A stretch of 64,000 nucleotides of DNA from NCBI RefSeq assembly GCF_042432805.1, contig NZ_JBHLWO010000002.1, positions 1,178,001 through 1,242,000 of the forward strand. The letters are read 5' to 3'. Shown here piece after piece: positions 35,297-44,023 of this stretch. This stretch comes from Olivibacter oleidegradans. Lineage in GTDB: Bacteria; Bacteroidota; Bacteroidia; Sphingobacteriales; Sphingobacteriaceae. Under the pieces are notes generated by a model. That model saw only the letters and a program-made list of their open reading frames with translations. It did not search any database and was not told the origin of the DNA. The position numbers and the translations under genes are program-made. Numbering within the stretch: the stretch's first letter is position 1; each line of letters opens with the position of its first letter.

Positions 35297-36478
35297 CTAT
35301 CCTATAAATTGCTTGTTATCCGATATGACAATCTCATCGTTTCGGTTATGGATTTTTCCGGGATAATCCCGTAAAGACCCGCCATCTCTCCTAGCAAAAA
35401 TAGCTTTTATTTCGGCAATTACAGACAGCGCTATCTCCTCCGGTGTTTCTGCGCCTATATTCAACCCCATGGGGCTATACAAATGAATTAAAGCCTCTTC
35501 TTGCCAATGGGCACCGGCTTCACGTAATTCCGTTAACATGCTGTGCTTTTTCTTTTTTGGACCCAGCATGCCGATATAGGGTACTCTGTTTTCTGATAGT
35601 AAGGAGTTTAGCAAGCTTTTGTCATATTGATAGTTATGAGTCATTAAGACGACAGCTGTCCTGTCATCTAATAAAACCTCATGCAATGCCTTATCGGCAT
35701 CAGCAACAATTAGATGACAGGATGGAAAACGTGATGCTGTTGCATAAGCCGGTCGGCCGTCGATTAATGTAATCTGCCAACCTAACACTTCAGCCATGTC
35801 TATTAACGGAAAAACATCATTTCCCGCCCCCGCGATCACTAAGGAAATATCGGGAGCTAAATATTCAAAAATTGCCGTGAGTTCTTTGTGGTTTGAAGAC
35901 GTCGTCGAAATGTTGTATTTTACAAGATACGTATGCTTATGTTCAAGTGTTTTATTGATATCATGTAAGAAAATATCAATTGATAGGGGTAGTGCGCCGG
36001 ACTTAACAACCATCTTATTGTTTTTCATCAGCAAATAGGTTCCTTGTAAGGGATTCCATTTGTCGTCTAAGGAGAAAAAAGTAACGATCACGCTTGGTTC
36101 TCGCGTGTCTGCGGCTTTTCTCAGAAGTTCAATTGGGTTCGCATCATCATTTGTATTGATAGGTTCAATCAATATGCGGATAATACCATTACAGCCTAGC
36201 CCCATGCCAAAAATAGCATCCTCGTCGTCGCTCGTATCATAGGTTGCCAATAGCGGTCTTTGTTCCGCAATAGCCATAAGCGCCTTTCGTAGAGCGTCTC
36301 CTTCTAAGCAACCGCCACTAATGGCGCCGGTAAGGGTGCCATCTTCACTCACCAGCATCCTCGCACCCGGCCCTCTGTAAGAGGATCCGTCGACGTGTAC
36401 AACCGTCGCCAAGGCTACACGCTGTCCCTTTTGACAAGCTATATCATATGCTCTTAAGATTTGCCTTATTTCTTTCAT
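35297..36478 (-). CDS. XdhC family molybdenum enzyme maturation factor
   Basis: A 393-residue two-domain protein. The N-terminal XdhC/CoxI domain reads VDGSSYRGPGARMLVSEDG and GAISGGCLEGDA; the C-terminal Rossmann domain contains VIAGAGNDVFPLIDMAEVLG and VLMTHNYQYDKSLL. Such proteins bind molybdenum cofactor and, with a NifS-type desulfurase, help sulfurate it before insertion in xanthine-dehydrogenase-family enzymes. It lies 5 bases downstream of the desulfurase. No structural gene of that family is seen in the window. Confidence 0.86.
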   Translation of the reverse strand: MKEIRQILRAYDIACQKGQRVALATVVHVDGSSYRGPGARMLVSEDGTLTGAISGGCLEGDALRKALMAIAEQRPLLATYDTSDDEDAIFGMGLGCNGIIRILIEPINTNDDANPIELLRKAADTREPSVIVTFFSLDDKWNPLQGTYLLMKNNKMVVKSGALPLSIDIFLHDINKTLEHKHTYLVKYNISTTSSNHKELTAIFEYLAPDISLVIAGAGNDVFPLIDMAEVLGWQITLIDGRPAYATASRFPSCHLIVADADKALHEVLLDDRTAVVLMTHNYQYDKSLLNSLLSENRVPYIGMLGPKKKKHSMLTELREAGAHWQEEALIHLYSPMGLNIGAETPEEIALSVIAEIKAIFARRDGGSLRDYPGKIHNRNDEIVISDNKQFIG

Positions 36479-36483
36479 GAAAT

Positions 36484-37671
36484 TTATAAAGTTAGCGGTT
36501 TTAATACGCTTAATCCATTTCCCGATAATGCTTCTTCTACAGCATCGGTTAATACGTTAATAGCATATACCACGTCTTCCATTTTTGTAAACCTACCCAA
36601 ACTTATGCGAATCGCTTGGCCGGCTTCTTCCCTACTTAAACCCATCGCCTTTAACACATGCGATTCTTTCTGCATTAGCCCCGAACAGGCGCTGCCACGA
36701 CTTAGAGCTAAATATTTGGAAACTTTCAGTAATAATCTTTCTGCATCCACCCCGGGGAACCGTATATTGCTTATATGAGGTAACCTGTTTATTCTTCCAT
36801 TGACAGTGGAGCCTGCTACCTTTTCCAGGAGTGATTCCTCAAAACGATTTCGAAGCGATTGTAGGCGAGCTCCCTCGTCATTCATCTCCTCTTTACATAT
36901 AGCTGCAGCCTGACCAAAGCCAACGATGCCTGGTATATTCAATGTGCCACCGCGATGACCCCGTTCCTGAGATCCTCCGTGCTGTTGCTTAAAAACAAGT
37001 GGCTTTTGTGATTTCTCGTTAATGAAAAGTGCTCCTACTCCTTTAGGTCCATATATTTTGTGTGCCGAAAAACATAACAGATCGATTTCATCCGCTTGAA
37101 CATCAACGGGGATTTTCCCTACGGCTTGTGTAGCGTCACATACGAACTTAACTTGATGTTTCCGTGCAATAGCGCCTATTTCTTTTACCGGATTAACCAC
37201 GCCTGTTTCATTGTTTGCGTACATAATTGAAATGGCAAGCGTTTCGGGCGTAATGGCGTGTTCCAATGCTTCAAGCGAAAGCCCCCCCTCTTTATCAACG
37301 TCGAGATATGTAATCGTATTTCCTTGCTGCTCGAGGTACCTACACGAATCTAACACGGCCTCATGCTCGACTTTTGTTGTTATGATATGGCTGCGCTTTC
37401 GGTTAGTTCCTTCCATCAGTCCTTTTAATGCCAAATTAACAGATTCCGTAGCACCGGAAGTAAATATCACTTGATTTGGTTTTGAACCAATTAGATCAGC
37501 TACTTGTTCTCTTGCTAATTCGACCGCATCTTTTGCCATCCATCCGTAATGGTGGTCTTTACTAGCAGCATTGCCGAAATAGTCAGTAAAATAAGGCAGC
37601 ATCCTTTCCAAAACTCTTGGATCACAGGGTGTCGTTGCGCAATAATCTAAATATATCGGTAATTCTTTCAT
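36484..37671 (-). CDS. Cysteine desulfurase (NifS/IscS-like)
   Basis: Pyridoxal-phosphate enzyme giving persulfide sulfur from cysteine. From the ATG at 37671 it starts MKELPIYLDYCATTPCDP. The PLP lysine is in CFSAHKIYGPKGVGAL, and the catalytic cysteine in the flexible loop SRGSACSGLMQKESHVL. The upstream ATG at 37704 adds a non-family leader, so 37671 is chosen. First gene of the molybdenum cofactor operon; with XdhC, MoeB-rhodanese and MoaD it probably supplies sulfur to molybdopterin and/or the sulfido ligand. Confidence 0.9.
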   Translation of the reverse strand: MKELPIYLDYCATTPCDPRVLERMLPYFTDYFGNAASKDHHYGWMAKDAVELAREQVADLIGSKPNQVIFTSGATESVNLALKGLMEGTNRKRSHIITTKVEHEAVLDSCRYLEQQGNTITYLDVDKEGGLSLEALEHAITPETLAISIMYANNETGVVNPVKEIGAIARKHQVKFVCDATQAVGKIPVDVQADEIDLLCFSAHKIYGPKGVGALFINEKSQKPLVFKQQHGGSQERGHRGGTLNIPGIVGFGQAAAICKEEMNDEGARLQSLRNRFEESLLEKVAGSTVNGRINRLPHISNIRFPGVDAERLLLKVSKYLALSRGSACSGLMQKESHVLKAMGLSREEAGQAIRISLGRFTKMEDVVYAINVLTDAVEEALSGNGLSVLKPLTL

Positions 37672-37993
37672 GCAAAAAACATTTTTTAAATGGCTGCACG
37701 TCAAGGCAATTCAACATCACTGTATACTCTTTTTCAGTTAGTTTTCCGTTAGCTTTTCTCCAATTTGGCTACATCGACAAGTTGGATTTGAACCGAAAGT
37801 GAACTGCAAAATATTTCAACAGCTTGCCGGACCGCGGCCACAAAACCTATGAGATTGTTATTATTTTGCCTATAGCACAGGAAGCCTCTATCAAAAATAA
37901 TTTTTTTTAGCACAAATTTTTACAACCGGTTAAGAATGTTACATATCATTAATTAAGCATAACAGGATGAATAATCAAGGGCAGCTAGGTCCT
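37672..37993. other. Leader/promoter region of the molybdenum cofactor operon
   Basis: 322 bases between the desulfurase gene and the sulfite-reductase-fold gene, both on the minus strand. A TATTTTTG element (minus strand, 37892-37899) resembles the -7 consensus and would give a leader of over 200 bases; its -33 spacing is not ideal. No TACGTA element is present, unlike the nitrate genes. A long leader could hold an RNA regulator, but I cannot fold a known riboswitch. The stretch near 37780 is not a tRNA. Confidence 0.35.
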
Positions 37994-39241
37994 TTATATT
38001 CTGAACCGTTTATAATAGAGTTTACTTAATTCAATAAGCAAGGCTGGTAAAATTTCCTTACCCACTAATTTTGCGTAACTGTAATAGATGGTACTGTTGG
38101 GGTTAAAGCCCTTAGCATATAACACATTATATGCTGCCAAATGATGGCTGCTTAATATATTGTCTTTTTGTATGACAATACTTGTAAACCATCTTTTGTC
38201 TTCAGCCGTTTCAATGGTAAATGTAAGACCATGGGTACATATGTCCTGTTGGTCAAGCTCTTGAACTAGGTATCTCTTTAATAGTAACGCTTCTTCATCT
38301 AGTACCGGAATGTGCCAATTTAACTCTAAACTGGAATGTCGCATATTAATCCCCATTTGTCCCATTAACTTTTCCCATTTTAACTGGTGCGTAGACTTTA
38401 TTCCCTTAATCACAAAAGATTTCCATGGACTGATATAAATAAACGGAATACCACTTTCAATACATAATGTGCAGGATTTTTTTAGAAATTCGATATCAAA
38501 TCTATTGTTACGCCAATATAAGCCAAGCCATAGGTTGGTTTCGTCAACATTGTTAAGCCCTTCATAATAGGGAAAAAATGTGTCCGGCAATTTCAGTTCG
38601 TCATTGCTTACAATACTATCCAGTTTTAGATACTCCGCCAAACCTACGATTAAATCGGGCAGTAGTAATTTCGGATTTTTCTGCCATTTGCTCTCAATAA
38701 ATTTACTAAGTTTAGGAAGGTCCGACGAATGAATTAATGTAGGCCATTTTTCGAGCTCGTGTCTATTTTGTTCGCTGCGTAGGTATAAATACCAATAATC
38801 CGTATATTCAGAAGCGACGAAATTTAAATGCCCTGTAAAGAGGGGAACCATAGCCTGTTTAGGATCCGATAAATTAATTTTAAGCCGGGGCACAAAATGG
38901 AAGCTTTCCAATATGAAACGATATTTTTCCAGATTTAACCAAGAGGTATTAGCCGTTATATCCAGCGCAATGGCACTGCTGACAATATTTTGAAACGCAT
39001 CCCGCTTTCCGTATTCGAAATCTATTTGATGCATTGTTAAATGTTGTTCTACGATAGGCAGTCTACTCTGTTCGACCGGAAACAATATATCTTCCCTAGA
39101 TCCGAAATGGATGAAATCGTTGTTCGCCAGTTCACTTGCACGTAGAACTGATAGTAGATAGTTGGGGGCAATCATGCCTCCCTTTACAAATACTCGAACT
39201 AAATGTGCCCGATCGTATACGGATAACAAGCTTTCGGCCAT
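37994..39241 (-). CDS. Sulfite/nitrite reductase-fold protein without siroheme cysteines
   Basis: A 415-residue protein of the double ferredoxin-like NIR_SIR half-domain type. First half: VFVKGGMIAPNYLLSVLRAS then NIVSSAIALDITANTSWLN and VPRLKINLSDPKQAMVPLFT; second half: FLKKSCTLCIESGIPFIYIS, PWKSFVIKGI and INMRHSSLELNW. These match the repeated layout of sulfite and nitrite reductases, but the paired CxnC motifs that bind [4Fe-4S]-siroheme are missing. A CTLC pair (C257, C260) is kept and aligned with that of the homologue at 54772. It is 9 bases downstream of the porin gene and co-transcribed with it. I infer a non-catalytic electron-transfer or scaffold role in nitrate assimilation; this is not proven. 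Confidence 0.7.
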   Translation of the reverse strand: MAESLLSVYDRAHLVRVFVKGGMIAPNYLLSVLRASELANNDFIHFGSREDILFPVEQSRLPIVEQHLTMHQIDFEYGKRDAFQNIVSSAIALDITANTSWLNLEKYRFILESFHFVPRLKINLSDPKQAMVPLFTGHLNFVASEYTDYWYLYLRSEQNRHELEKWPTLIHSSDLPKLSKFIESKWQKNPKLLLPDLIVGLAEYLKLDSIVSNDELKLPDTFFPYYEGLNNVDETNLWLGLYWRNNRFDIEFLKKSCTLCIESGIPFIYISPWKSFVIKGIKSTHQLKWEKLMGQMGINMRHSSLELNWHIPVLDEEALLLKRYLVQELDQQDICTHGLTFTIETAEDKRWFTSIVIQKDNILSSHHLAAYNVLYAKGFNPNSTIYYSYAKLVGKEILPALLIELSKLYYKRFRI

Positions 39242-39250
39242 ATTATATAT

Positions 39251-40510
39251 TTAGTGTTGTGCATCCTGAAAAAGTGTCGGTTTGAATGTGATCATTAACC
39301 ACGCCCATGATGATTGTCCATGTAGGCTGCCTGCCTGCTTAATAATCGCCATACTCGAGGTGTAAAATAGGTGCGAATAACCACCTTTTAAGTTAACCTC
39401 CTTTGCCAAACTATAGGAAAAGGTCCAATCCAGTTCGGTGCCTAAATCGCGTGATCTAGGGATTCCTTCTTCATCCGTTATGGCGGAGGCCGCCGAAAAA
39501 TGATGCCCATCCATAGATATTGTCCAATTTTTCTTGATCCAGTTTACTTTCAAAAATAAGTCATTTAGCCCTTTATTGCCATGGTCGCTCCCCACATAGA
39601 AATAATCCATATAGCCGTAAAATTTATGATGGGTTCCATAGAGCGGATCAAAGGCTTCATTTGTCTTAGAGCTTTGTTTGTCGCCACTAAGATAATCGTT
39701 TCCAAGTTCTATCTTATAAGTGCCCGTAGGTTTAAAAGACAGTTGTAAGGAAGCTAAAAAAGCGCGTTTTGAAAAACCGTCTTTATTTTTTCCGGTTTGA
39801 TAGTACCCCTCTCCATAAAATACAAAAGGAGCGAATGATGCTTGCATATTGAAACCCGCAGTTTGCATAAAGTAACCGGTGTCCGGTGCATGTTGCCGCC
39901 CCTCATTTAAAGCAATAATAGAGGTGCTTATTTGCTTGAAGTCGTGATGAAACCAGGCGAATTGAAGTGATTTGTAGTTGTTTAATCCCTGATAATAGGT
40001 TTCACTTAATTTGGTGGGTTCGGGATTATTTGCGTCCTGGTTAAAGGCTAAGCCAATGTGGAGGCGATTTTTGCTTCCATTATATTCATATTTAAGCAAG
40101 TCATGACTTCTGCCCTGCTGAGCCCAGTCAAGATTTCCTAGAATACGTGCGTTATCATAGTCTAATTCCATTCGCCCAACTAAAAAGCGCTGCGCGCCAT
40201 TAAATTTAAATCCGGCCCAAGCCTGCTGAAAATTTGTCAACGACGGATCAGTCTTACCCGCTTGATCCGTATTGCCCCAAATGCGCACATCTTGTGGAAC
40301 CAGTACGAGATCCATTTTCTCGTTACTATAACTCAGGTAAATTCTGGAACGTTGTTCTATAAAAAAGGCAGGACGCTCAGTTTGATTTAGGGGTCTTTTA
40401 AAGCCATCCCGAAACTCTGCTCGTGGCCGAATTTCCGCGCTTACCGTGATTTGCGCTTGCGTATCTAAAACTAGAAACAGAAAAACAAATAAAGGGAATA
40501 CAACTCGCAT
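39251..40510 (-). CDS. Outer-membrane beta-barrel protein (alginate-export/porin-like)
   Basis: Starts MRVVFPLFVFLFLVLDTQAQ, a cleavable signal peptide, and then 400 residues of amphipathic beta strands rich in alternating aromatic residues (FLVGRMELDYDNARILGNLD, WAGFKFNGAQR, YYQGLNNYKSLQFAWFHHD), as in the alginate-export family of porins. It has no plug domain, so it is a passive channel. Its position between the nitrate regulator and the sulfite-reductase-fold gene, behind a double TACGTA element, suggests anion (nitrate/nitrite) uptake across the outer membrane; that role is inferred. Confidence 0.75.
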   Translation of the reverse strand: MRVVFPLFVFLFLVLDTQAQITVSAEIRPRAEFRDGFKRPLNQTERPAFFIEQRSRIYLSYSNEKMDLVLVPQDVRIWGNTDQAGKTDPSLTNFQQAWAGFKFNGAQRFLVGRMELDYDNARILGNLDWAQQGRSHDLLKYEYNGSKNRLHIGLAFNQDANNPEPTKLSETYYQGLNNYKSLQFAWFHHDFKQISTSIIALNEGRQHAPDTGYFMQTAGFNMQASFAPFVFYGEGYYQTGKNKDGFSKRAFLASLQLSFKPTGTYKIELGNDYLSGDKQSSKTNEAFDPLYGTHHKFYGYMDYFYVGSDHGNKGLNDLFLKVNWIKKNWTISMDGHHFSAASAITDEEGIPRSRDLGTELDWTFSYSLAKEVNLKGGYSHLFYTSSMAIIKQAGSLHGQSSWAWLMITFKPTLFQDAQH

Positions 40511-40523
40511 AAGATTTTATATA

Positions 40524-40541
40524 TTACGTAAATATACGTAA
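40524..40541. promoter_or_regulatory. Double TACGTA element upstream of the porin gene
   Basis: Two TACGTA boxes (40525-40530 and 40535-40540) sit one helical turn apart in an almost perfect palindrome, 14 bases upstream of the porin start codon. A third partial box (TTACGTG, 40565-40571) is nearby. The same element recurs upstream of other nitrate genes. Confidence 0.5.
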
Positions 40542-40572
40542 TATATAAAACAAATCAAGTAAAATTACGTGT

Positions 40573-41244
40573 TTATATTAGGTTTTCCTTCATAGCCTTA
40601 TTAATCATGTCGACGGCATTGTTTACCCCTAATTTTTTCATGATATTAAAACGATGTGTTTCAATTGTGCGCACACTTTTCCCAAGTACTTCAGCTATAT
40701 CTTTATTATGTTTACCGTTTATGACCATACCAAGTATTTGTTTTTCACGTTTAGAGAGGCCGTAAATATCGGTGTTACTTTCAACCGCTTCGTTCACCCG
40801 TATGCTACTACTTCCAGCTCCTCCCAACAATTGATTGGCCAATACATTGGATACAGAACCGCTGTAATACCGGATACCATTGTTGATTTGTTTTAGTGCT
40901 TTTATGAACTCATTCTTATCAGTATCCTTAAGCAAATACCCCCATGCGCCAACCCGTAAAGATTCGAGTACGTAATCTTCGGTATCATGCATAGACAACA
41001 TAACGACTTTCGTGTTTTCCTTGTTTTGGGTAATAGCCTCACATGCTTCCAGACCGTTCATTTCAGGCATACGAATATCCATAATAGCTAAATCAGGCTG
41101 AAGCTCCTGTACACGTTGAATCGCTTGCATACCATTATCCGCTTCGCCTATAACCATTATATCGTCATCTGCCTCCAACATTGCTTTGATTCCATTACGC
41201 ACTAAAATGTGATCGTCGGCTAAAAGCACCGTAATTTTACTCAT
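40573..41244 (-). CDS. NarL/FixJ-type response regulator
   Basis: A 223-residue regulator. The receiver domain has the acidic pair D10-D11 and the phospho-acceptor D56 in LAIMDIRMPEMNG, with the conserved Lys in YLLKDTDKNEF; the C-terminal LuxR-type helix-turn-helix is GLSKREKQILGMVINGKHNK with VRTIETHRFNIMKKLG (about 155-223). It overlaps the kinase gene by 4 bases, so the two are a cognate pair. Expected targets are the surrounding nitrate/nitrite genes; a DNA site is not proven, but the TACGTA element is a candidate. Confidence 0.9.
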   Translation of the reverse strand: MSKITVLLADDHILVRNGIKAMLEADDDIMVIGEADNGMQAIQRVQELQPDLAIMDIRMPEMNGLEACEAITQNKENTKVVMLSMHDTEDYVLESLRVGAWGYLLKDTDKNEFIKALKQINNGIRYYSGSVSNVLANQLLGGAGSSSIRVNEAVESNTDIYGLSKREKQILGMVINGKHNKDIAEVLGKSVRTIETHRFNIMKKLGVNNAVDMINKAMKENLI

Positions 41245-43133
41245 ATAGCTATATTTCCTGGTTTATTTTTCAAAGGTACAAAAAGCTTTATAATTGTCCC
41301 TAATCCAGGTTTTGATTCGATCAATAGCTTCCCATTAATATAAGTGGCCCGTTCTTGCATATTTAGGAAGCCGTGTCCATAATCTGCGTGAAATAGATCG
41401 GTGGATTTACTTTCGAAACCCACACCGGTATCTTTTATTGTAAGAACAAGCTCATCTGTGTTATGCTCTAAAGACACGAGCACTGTCGGTGAGTTCGCGT
41501 ATTTAATAGCATTGTTCACAGCCTCTTGCACAATCCTATATATGTTGTTTTCTACTTTTGGCGAAAGCCTTTGTTGGAAATCAGTTATATTTTCAAAAAT
41601 TAAGCGATTATTGCTGAGTTTATCTATTTCCTGAACCAGGTTTTTCAATCCGGCAACCAAACCATAATCACTCAACACAGGCGGCTTTAAGTTGAATGTA
41701 ACGATACGTACTTCTTGAATGATATCTTTTATAAGTTTATTTATATCCAGTAATTTCTGCTCAGTTTCTTTTGTTTTGGAAAGGTCGATCGAAGCAGTTT
41801 GAAACTTAAGCGAAGTAAGCATTTGTCCGATGCCATCATGTATATTCATGGCGATACGTTTTCGCTCTTCTTCTTGTCCTTCTAATACCAGGATAGATCT
41901 GAATTTCTGTTCATTAACTTTCCGCTCTATTTCTGCCCTGTCCTTTTTATACATGTCTTGTTCGGCTAATCGTCTCGGCGTCATATCAGCAGCAAAAACC
42001 TGTAGCACATCTACTTCGCCTTCTTGATTATATATCGGTATAATATGTATATCCATATGCCGTTTCTCGCCTGACTTATCGCTGTAAACCAGCTCTTTAT
42101 GCCAGTTTTTTAAATTTGATACCACATCGATCAATTGGTCATTAAAGTCATCTGCGGCTTCTCCTGCTAAACCGAATAAATTGGCAATAGTTTTATATCG
42201 TTGCTCTTCATGAGAGAAGCTGCGTAAATAATAATCGCTTACATAGTAAAGGTTTCCGCCTTTATCTGATTTGGCAATCAGACGGGGGGGCGCAACGGGT
42301 AAGGTAATGCCTGATATGCGTTCATAAGATTCCTCCAGTGAAGCATAAAGAGCCCCGATTTCCTTGCTCATTTGCTGGGCATCACTTTCAGATTTGATTA
42401 GTTTGATGAGTGTTTCATTTACTTTTCGTGTTGTAGGTATAAAAATCAACAGTACTTCCAATATGATTATAAGGAGAGAAATACCAAAGAGAATATACTC
42501 CGTTCGTTTCAATTTCACGATCTTTCCCGACGCAAGTTTTTCATAGGTGTTCACGATTGAATCCATATGCCGAAGAAAGATGGGCTCATGTTTCAAAACA
42601 GTTCGCATATCATTTTCAAGAAGTGGATAGCTAGATTTATCGCCATTTTTCAACTGAGAATAAATACGGTTGCTGGCAAAATAAATGCTATCAAAAACGG
42701 GTTGATTTTCAAGAAAAAGTCTGTTGATCGCTTTGCTTTTACTGATTGGTATGGCTGCCGCTTCATTTCCGTAGCGTAGGCTGGTGTTGTTCTCGATCCA
42801 TTCCGCGTTAACGGAAGCGAGCTCTTTTAGAAGGCTGTCACGTTCTTTTGTGTTTAACCTATTTGTTAGTAAAATGAGTTTGCTTATCTTTTGGCTCAAC
42901 ATCCGCTGCCTACCCGCCATGTTGACGATATGTGCATCACTTTCCTGCTCCCTTAAGTGCCTTTGTACTAAAAATTGCCCTATGATAATACTTAAGGCTA
43001 TAATGCTAAGCGCTAGAAGATAATACGCTCTTAGTCTGCTGAATTGATTATGCTGTGTATATATTCGCACGATGTTTTGGCATTCGTTTGTATTATCCAA
43101 AGCTACGAATATTGCGTTATTATCATACACCAC
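41241..43133 (-). CDS. NarX-like sensor histidine kinase
   Basis: A 630-residue kinase with a GTG start. One membrane helix (about 36-57), a periplasmic helical bundle opening with the nitrate-binding P-box NMAGRQRMLSQKISKLILL, a second helix (about 215-235), a cytoplasmic PAS-like domain, and the HisKA_3 domain QEEERKRIAMNIHDGIGQ with H432, then an ATPase domain with DTGVGF. The P-box is the feature of NarX/NarQ nitrate sensors. A later GTG near 43070 would still keep the first helix. It follows the nitrite channel gene with 6 bases between and overlaps the response regulator gene by 4, giving a nitrate/nitrite-sensing two-component system. Confidence 0.88.
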   Translation of the reverse strand: MVYDNNAIFVALDNTNECQNIVRIYTQHNQFSRLRAYYLLALSIIALSIIIGQFLVQRHLREQESDAHIVNMAGRQRMLSQKISKLILLTNRLNTKERDSLLKELASVNAEWIENNTSLRYGNEAAAIPISKSKAINRLFLENQPVFDSIYFASNRIYSQLKNGDKSSYPLLENDMRTVLKHEPIFLRHMDSIVNTYEKLASGKIVKLKRTEYILFGISLLIIILEVLLIFIPTTRKVNETLIKLIKSESDAQQMSKEIGALYASLEESYERISGITLPVAPPRLIAKSDKGGNLYYVSDYYLRSFSHEEQRYKTIANLFGLAGEAADDFNDQLIDVVSNLKNWHKELVYSDKSGEKRHMDIHIIPIYNQEGEVDVLQVFAADMTPRRLAEQDMYKKDRAEIERKVNEQKFRSILVLEGQEEERKRIAMNIHDGIGQMLTSLKFQTASIDLSKTKETEQKLLDINKLIKDIIQEVRIVTFNLKPPVLSDYGLVAGLKNLVQEIDKLSNNRLIFENITDFQQRLSPKVENNIYRIVQEAVNNAIKYANSPTVLVSLEHNTDELVLTIKDTGVGFESKSTDLFHADYGHGFLNMQERATYINGKLLIESKPGLGTIIKLFVPLKNKPGNIAI

Positions 43134-43139
43134 GCTGCT

Positions 43140-44006
43140 TTATGAAAATTGTTCTTCCTTTACCTCTGTTTGTATTCGCTTGGAGGATGGGTATCTTTTT
43201 TCAATGTCGCTGGTTTGTTTTGTTTTTTTATGAAATGAGTAATACAGTGGAAGTGCCGTAAATAGGATGCCGCCTATGAAATTGCCGAATGTAACCGGGA
43301 GTTGATTGAATAACCACCAGTCAGCAAAAGAAACGTTCGCGCCCAATATAATGCCGGCTGGAATTAAGAACATATTTACAACTGCATGCTCAAAACCTTG
43401 TCCGAAGAATATAAAAATAGGCAACCATGATGCGACGATCTTTCCGGTAGAAGATGTTGAGCTCATGCCCAATACGATACCGGTTGTAACCATCCAATTG
43501 CAGAGGACACCTTTAGTGAAGGCGCTGAAGAGGCCGTCAAAACCGTAAGAAGCATAAGTTAAGGTTTTCGTTTCAGCAAGTTTTACAATGAGTAGTGCCA
43601 CCGCATTCTTTTCCTCGTGCCCAAATTGGGTGGTTGATAGGCAAAAGAGAAAGGCGTAGAGAAGTCCACCAAGTAAGTTGCCGATAAAAACCAACAGTAG
43701 GTTTTTGAGTACCGATAGCGCATCTGTTTTCTTGTCCATGTAAGCCATGGGAAGCACGGCAAAGCTACCGGTGACAAGTTCTAACCCCATTAAGACGATG
43801 ATTATAAAACAAGCCGGAAATAATGCTGCACCTACGATGGCGAGTCCGGTTTGTGTCGTAGCCGTTAGTGCTAAGGTTGTACCAAAGCCTAAAATGGCAC
43901 CGGACAACACACCCCTGATTAGCAAGTCTCTACTCGCTAACATAAGCTTATCAACGCCTGCCTGAATCATACTTGCAGCGATTTGTGTTGGTTTATTATA
44001 ATCCAT
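43140..44006 (-). CDS. Formate/nitrite transporter family channel
   Basis: A 288-residue protein with six helices of the FNT family. Visible hallmarks are the first helix ISGAILGFGTTLALTATTQT-like region (RGVLSGAILGFGTTLALT) and the helix-2 segment FIIIVLMGLELVTGSFAVLP, plus GVLCNWMVTTGI with the conserved Asn. Members conduct formate, nitrite or hydrosulfide. Since it lies between nirBD and the NarX-like kinase, nitrite is the likely substrate. Confidence 0.87.
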   Translation of the reverse strand: MDYNKPTQIAASMIQAGVDKLMLASRDLLIRGVLSGAILGFGTTLALTATTQTGLAIVGAALFPACFIIIVLMGLELVTGSFAVLPMAYMDKKTDALSVLKNLLLVFIGNLLGGLLYAFLFCLSTTQFGHEEKNAVALLIVKLAETKTLTYASYGFDGLFSAFTKGVLCNWMVTTGIVLGMSSTSSTGKIVASWLPIFIFFGQGFEHAVVNMFLIPAGIILGANVSFADWWLFNQLPVTFGNFIGGILFTALPLYYSFHKKTKQTSDIEKRYPSSKRIQTEVKEEQFS

Positions 44007-44023
44007 AATCCGGAATTATGTTG

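Noticed and set aside
37775..37800. Sequence GGATTTGAACC that resembles a tRNA T-loop
   Set aside because: The flanking five bases do not pair as a T-stem, and no acceptor, D or anticodon arm can be drawn on either strand.
40524..40541. Reading the TACGTA boxes as classical NarL heptamers
   Set aside because: The NarL heptamer consensus is TACYYMT; TACGTAT has G at position 4, so the match is not valid. The element is reported as a new candidate instead.
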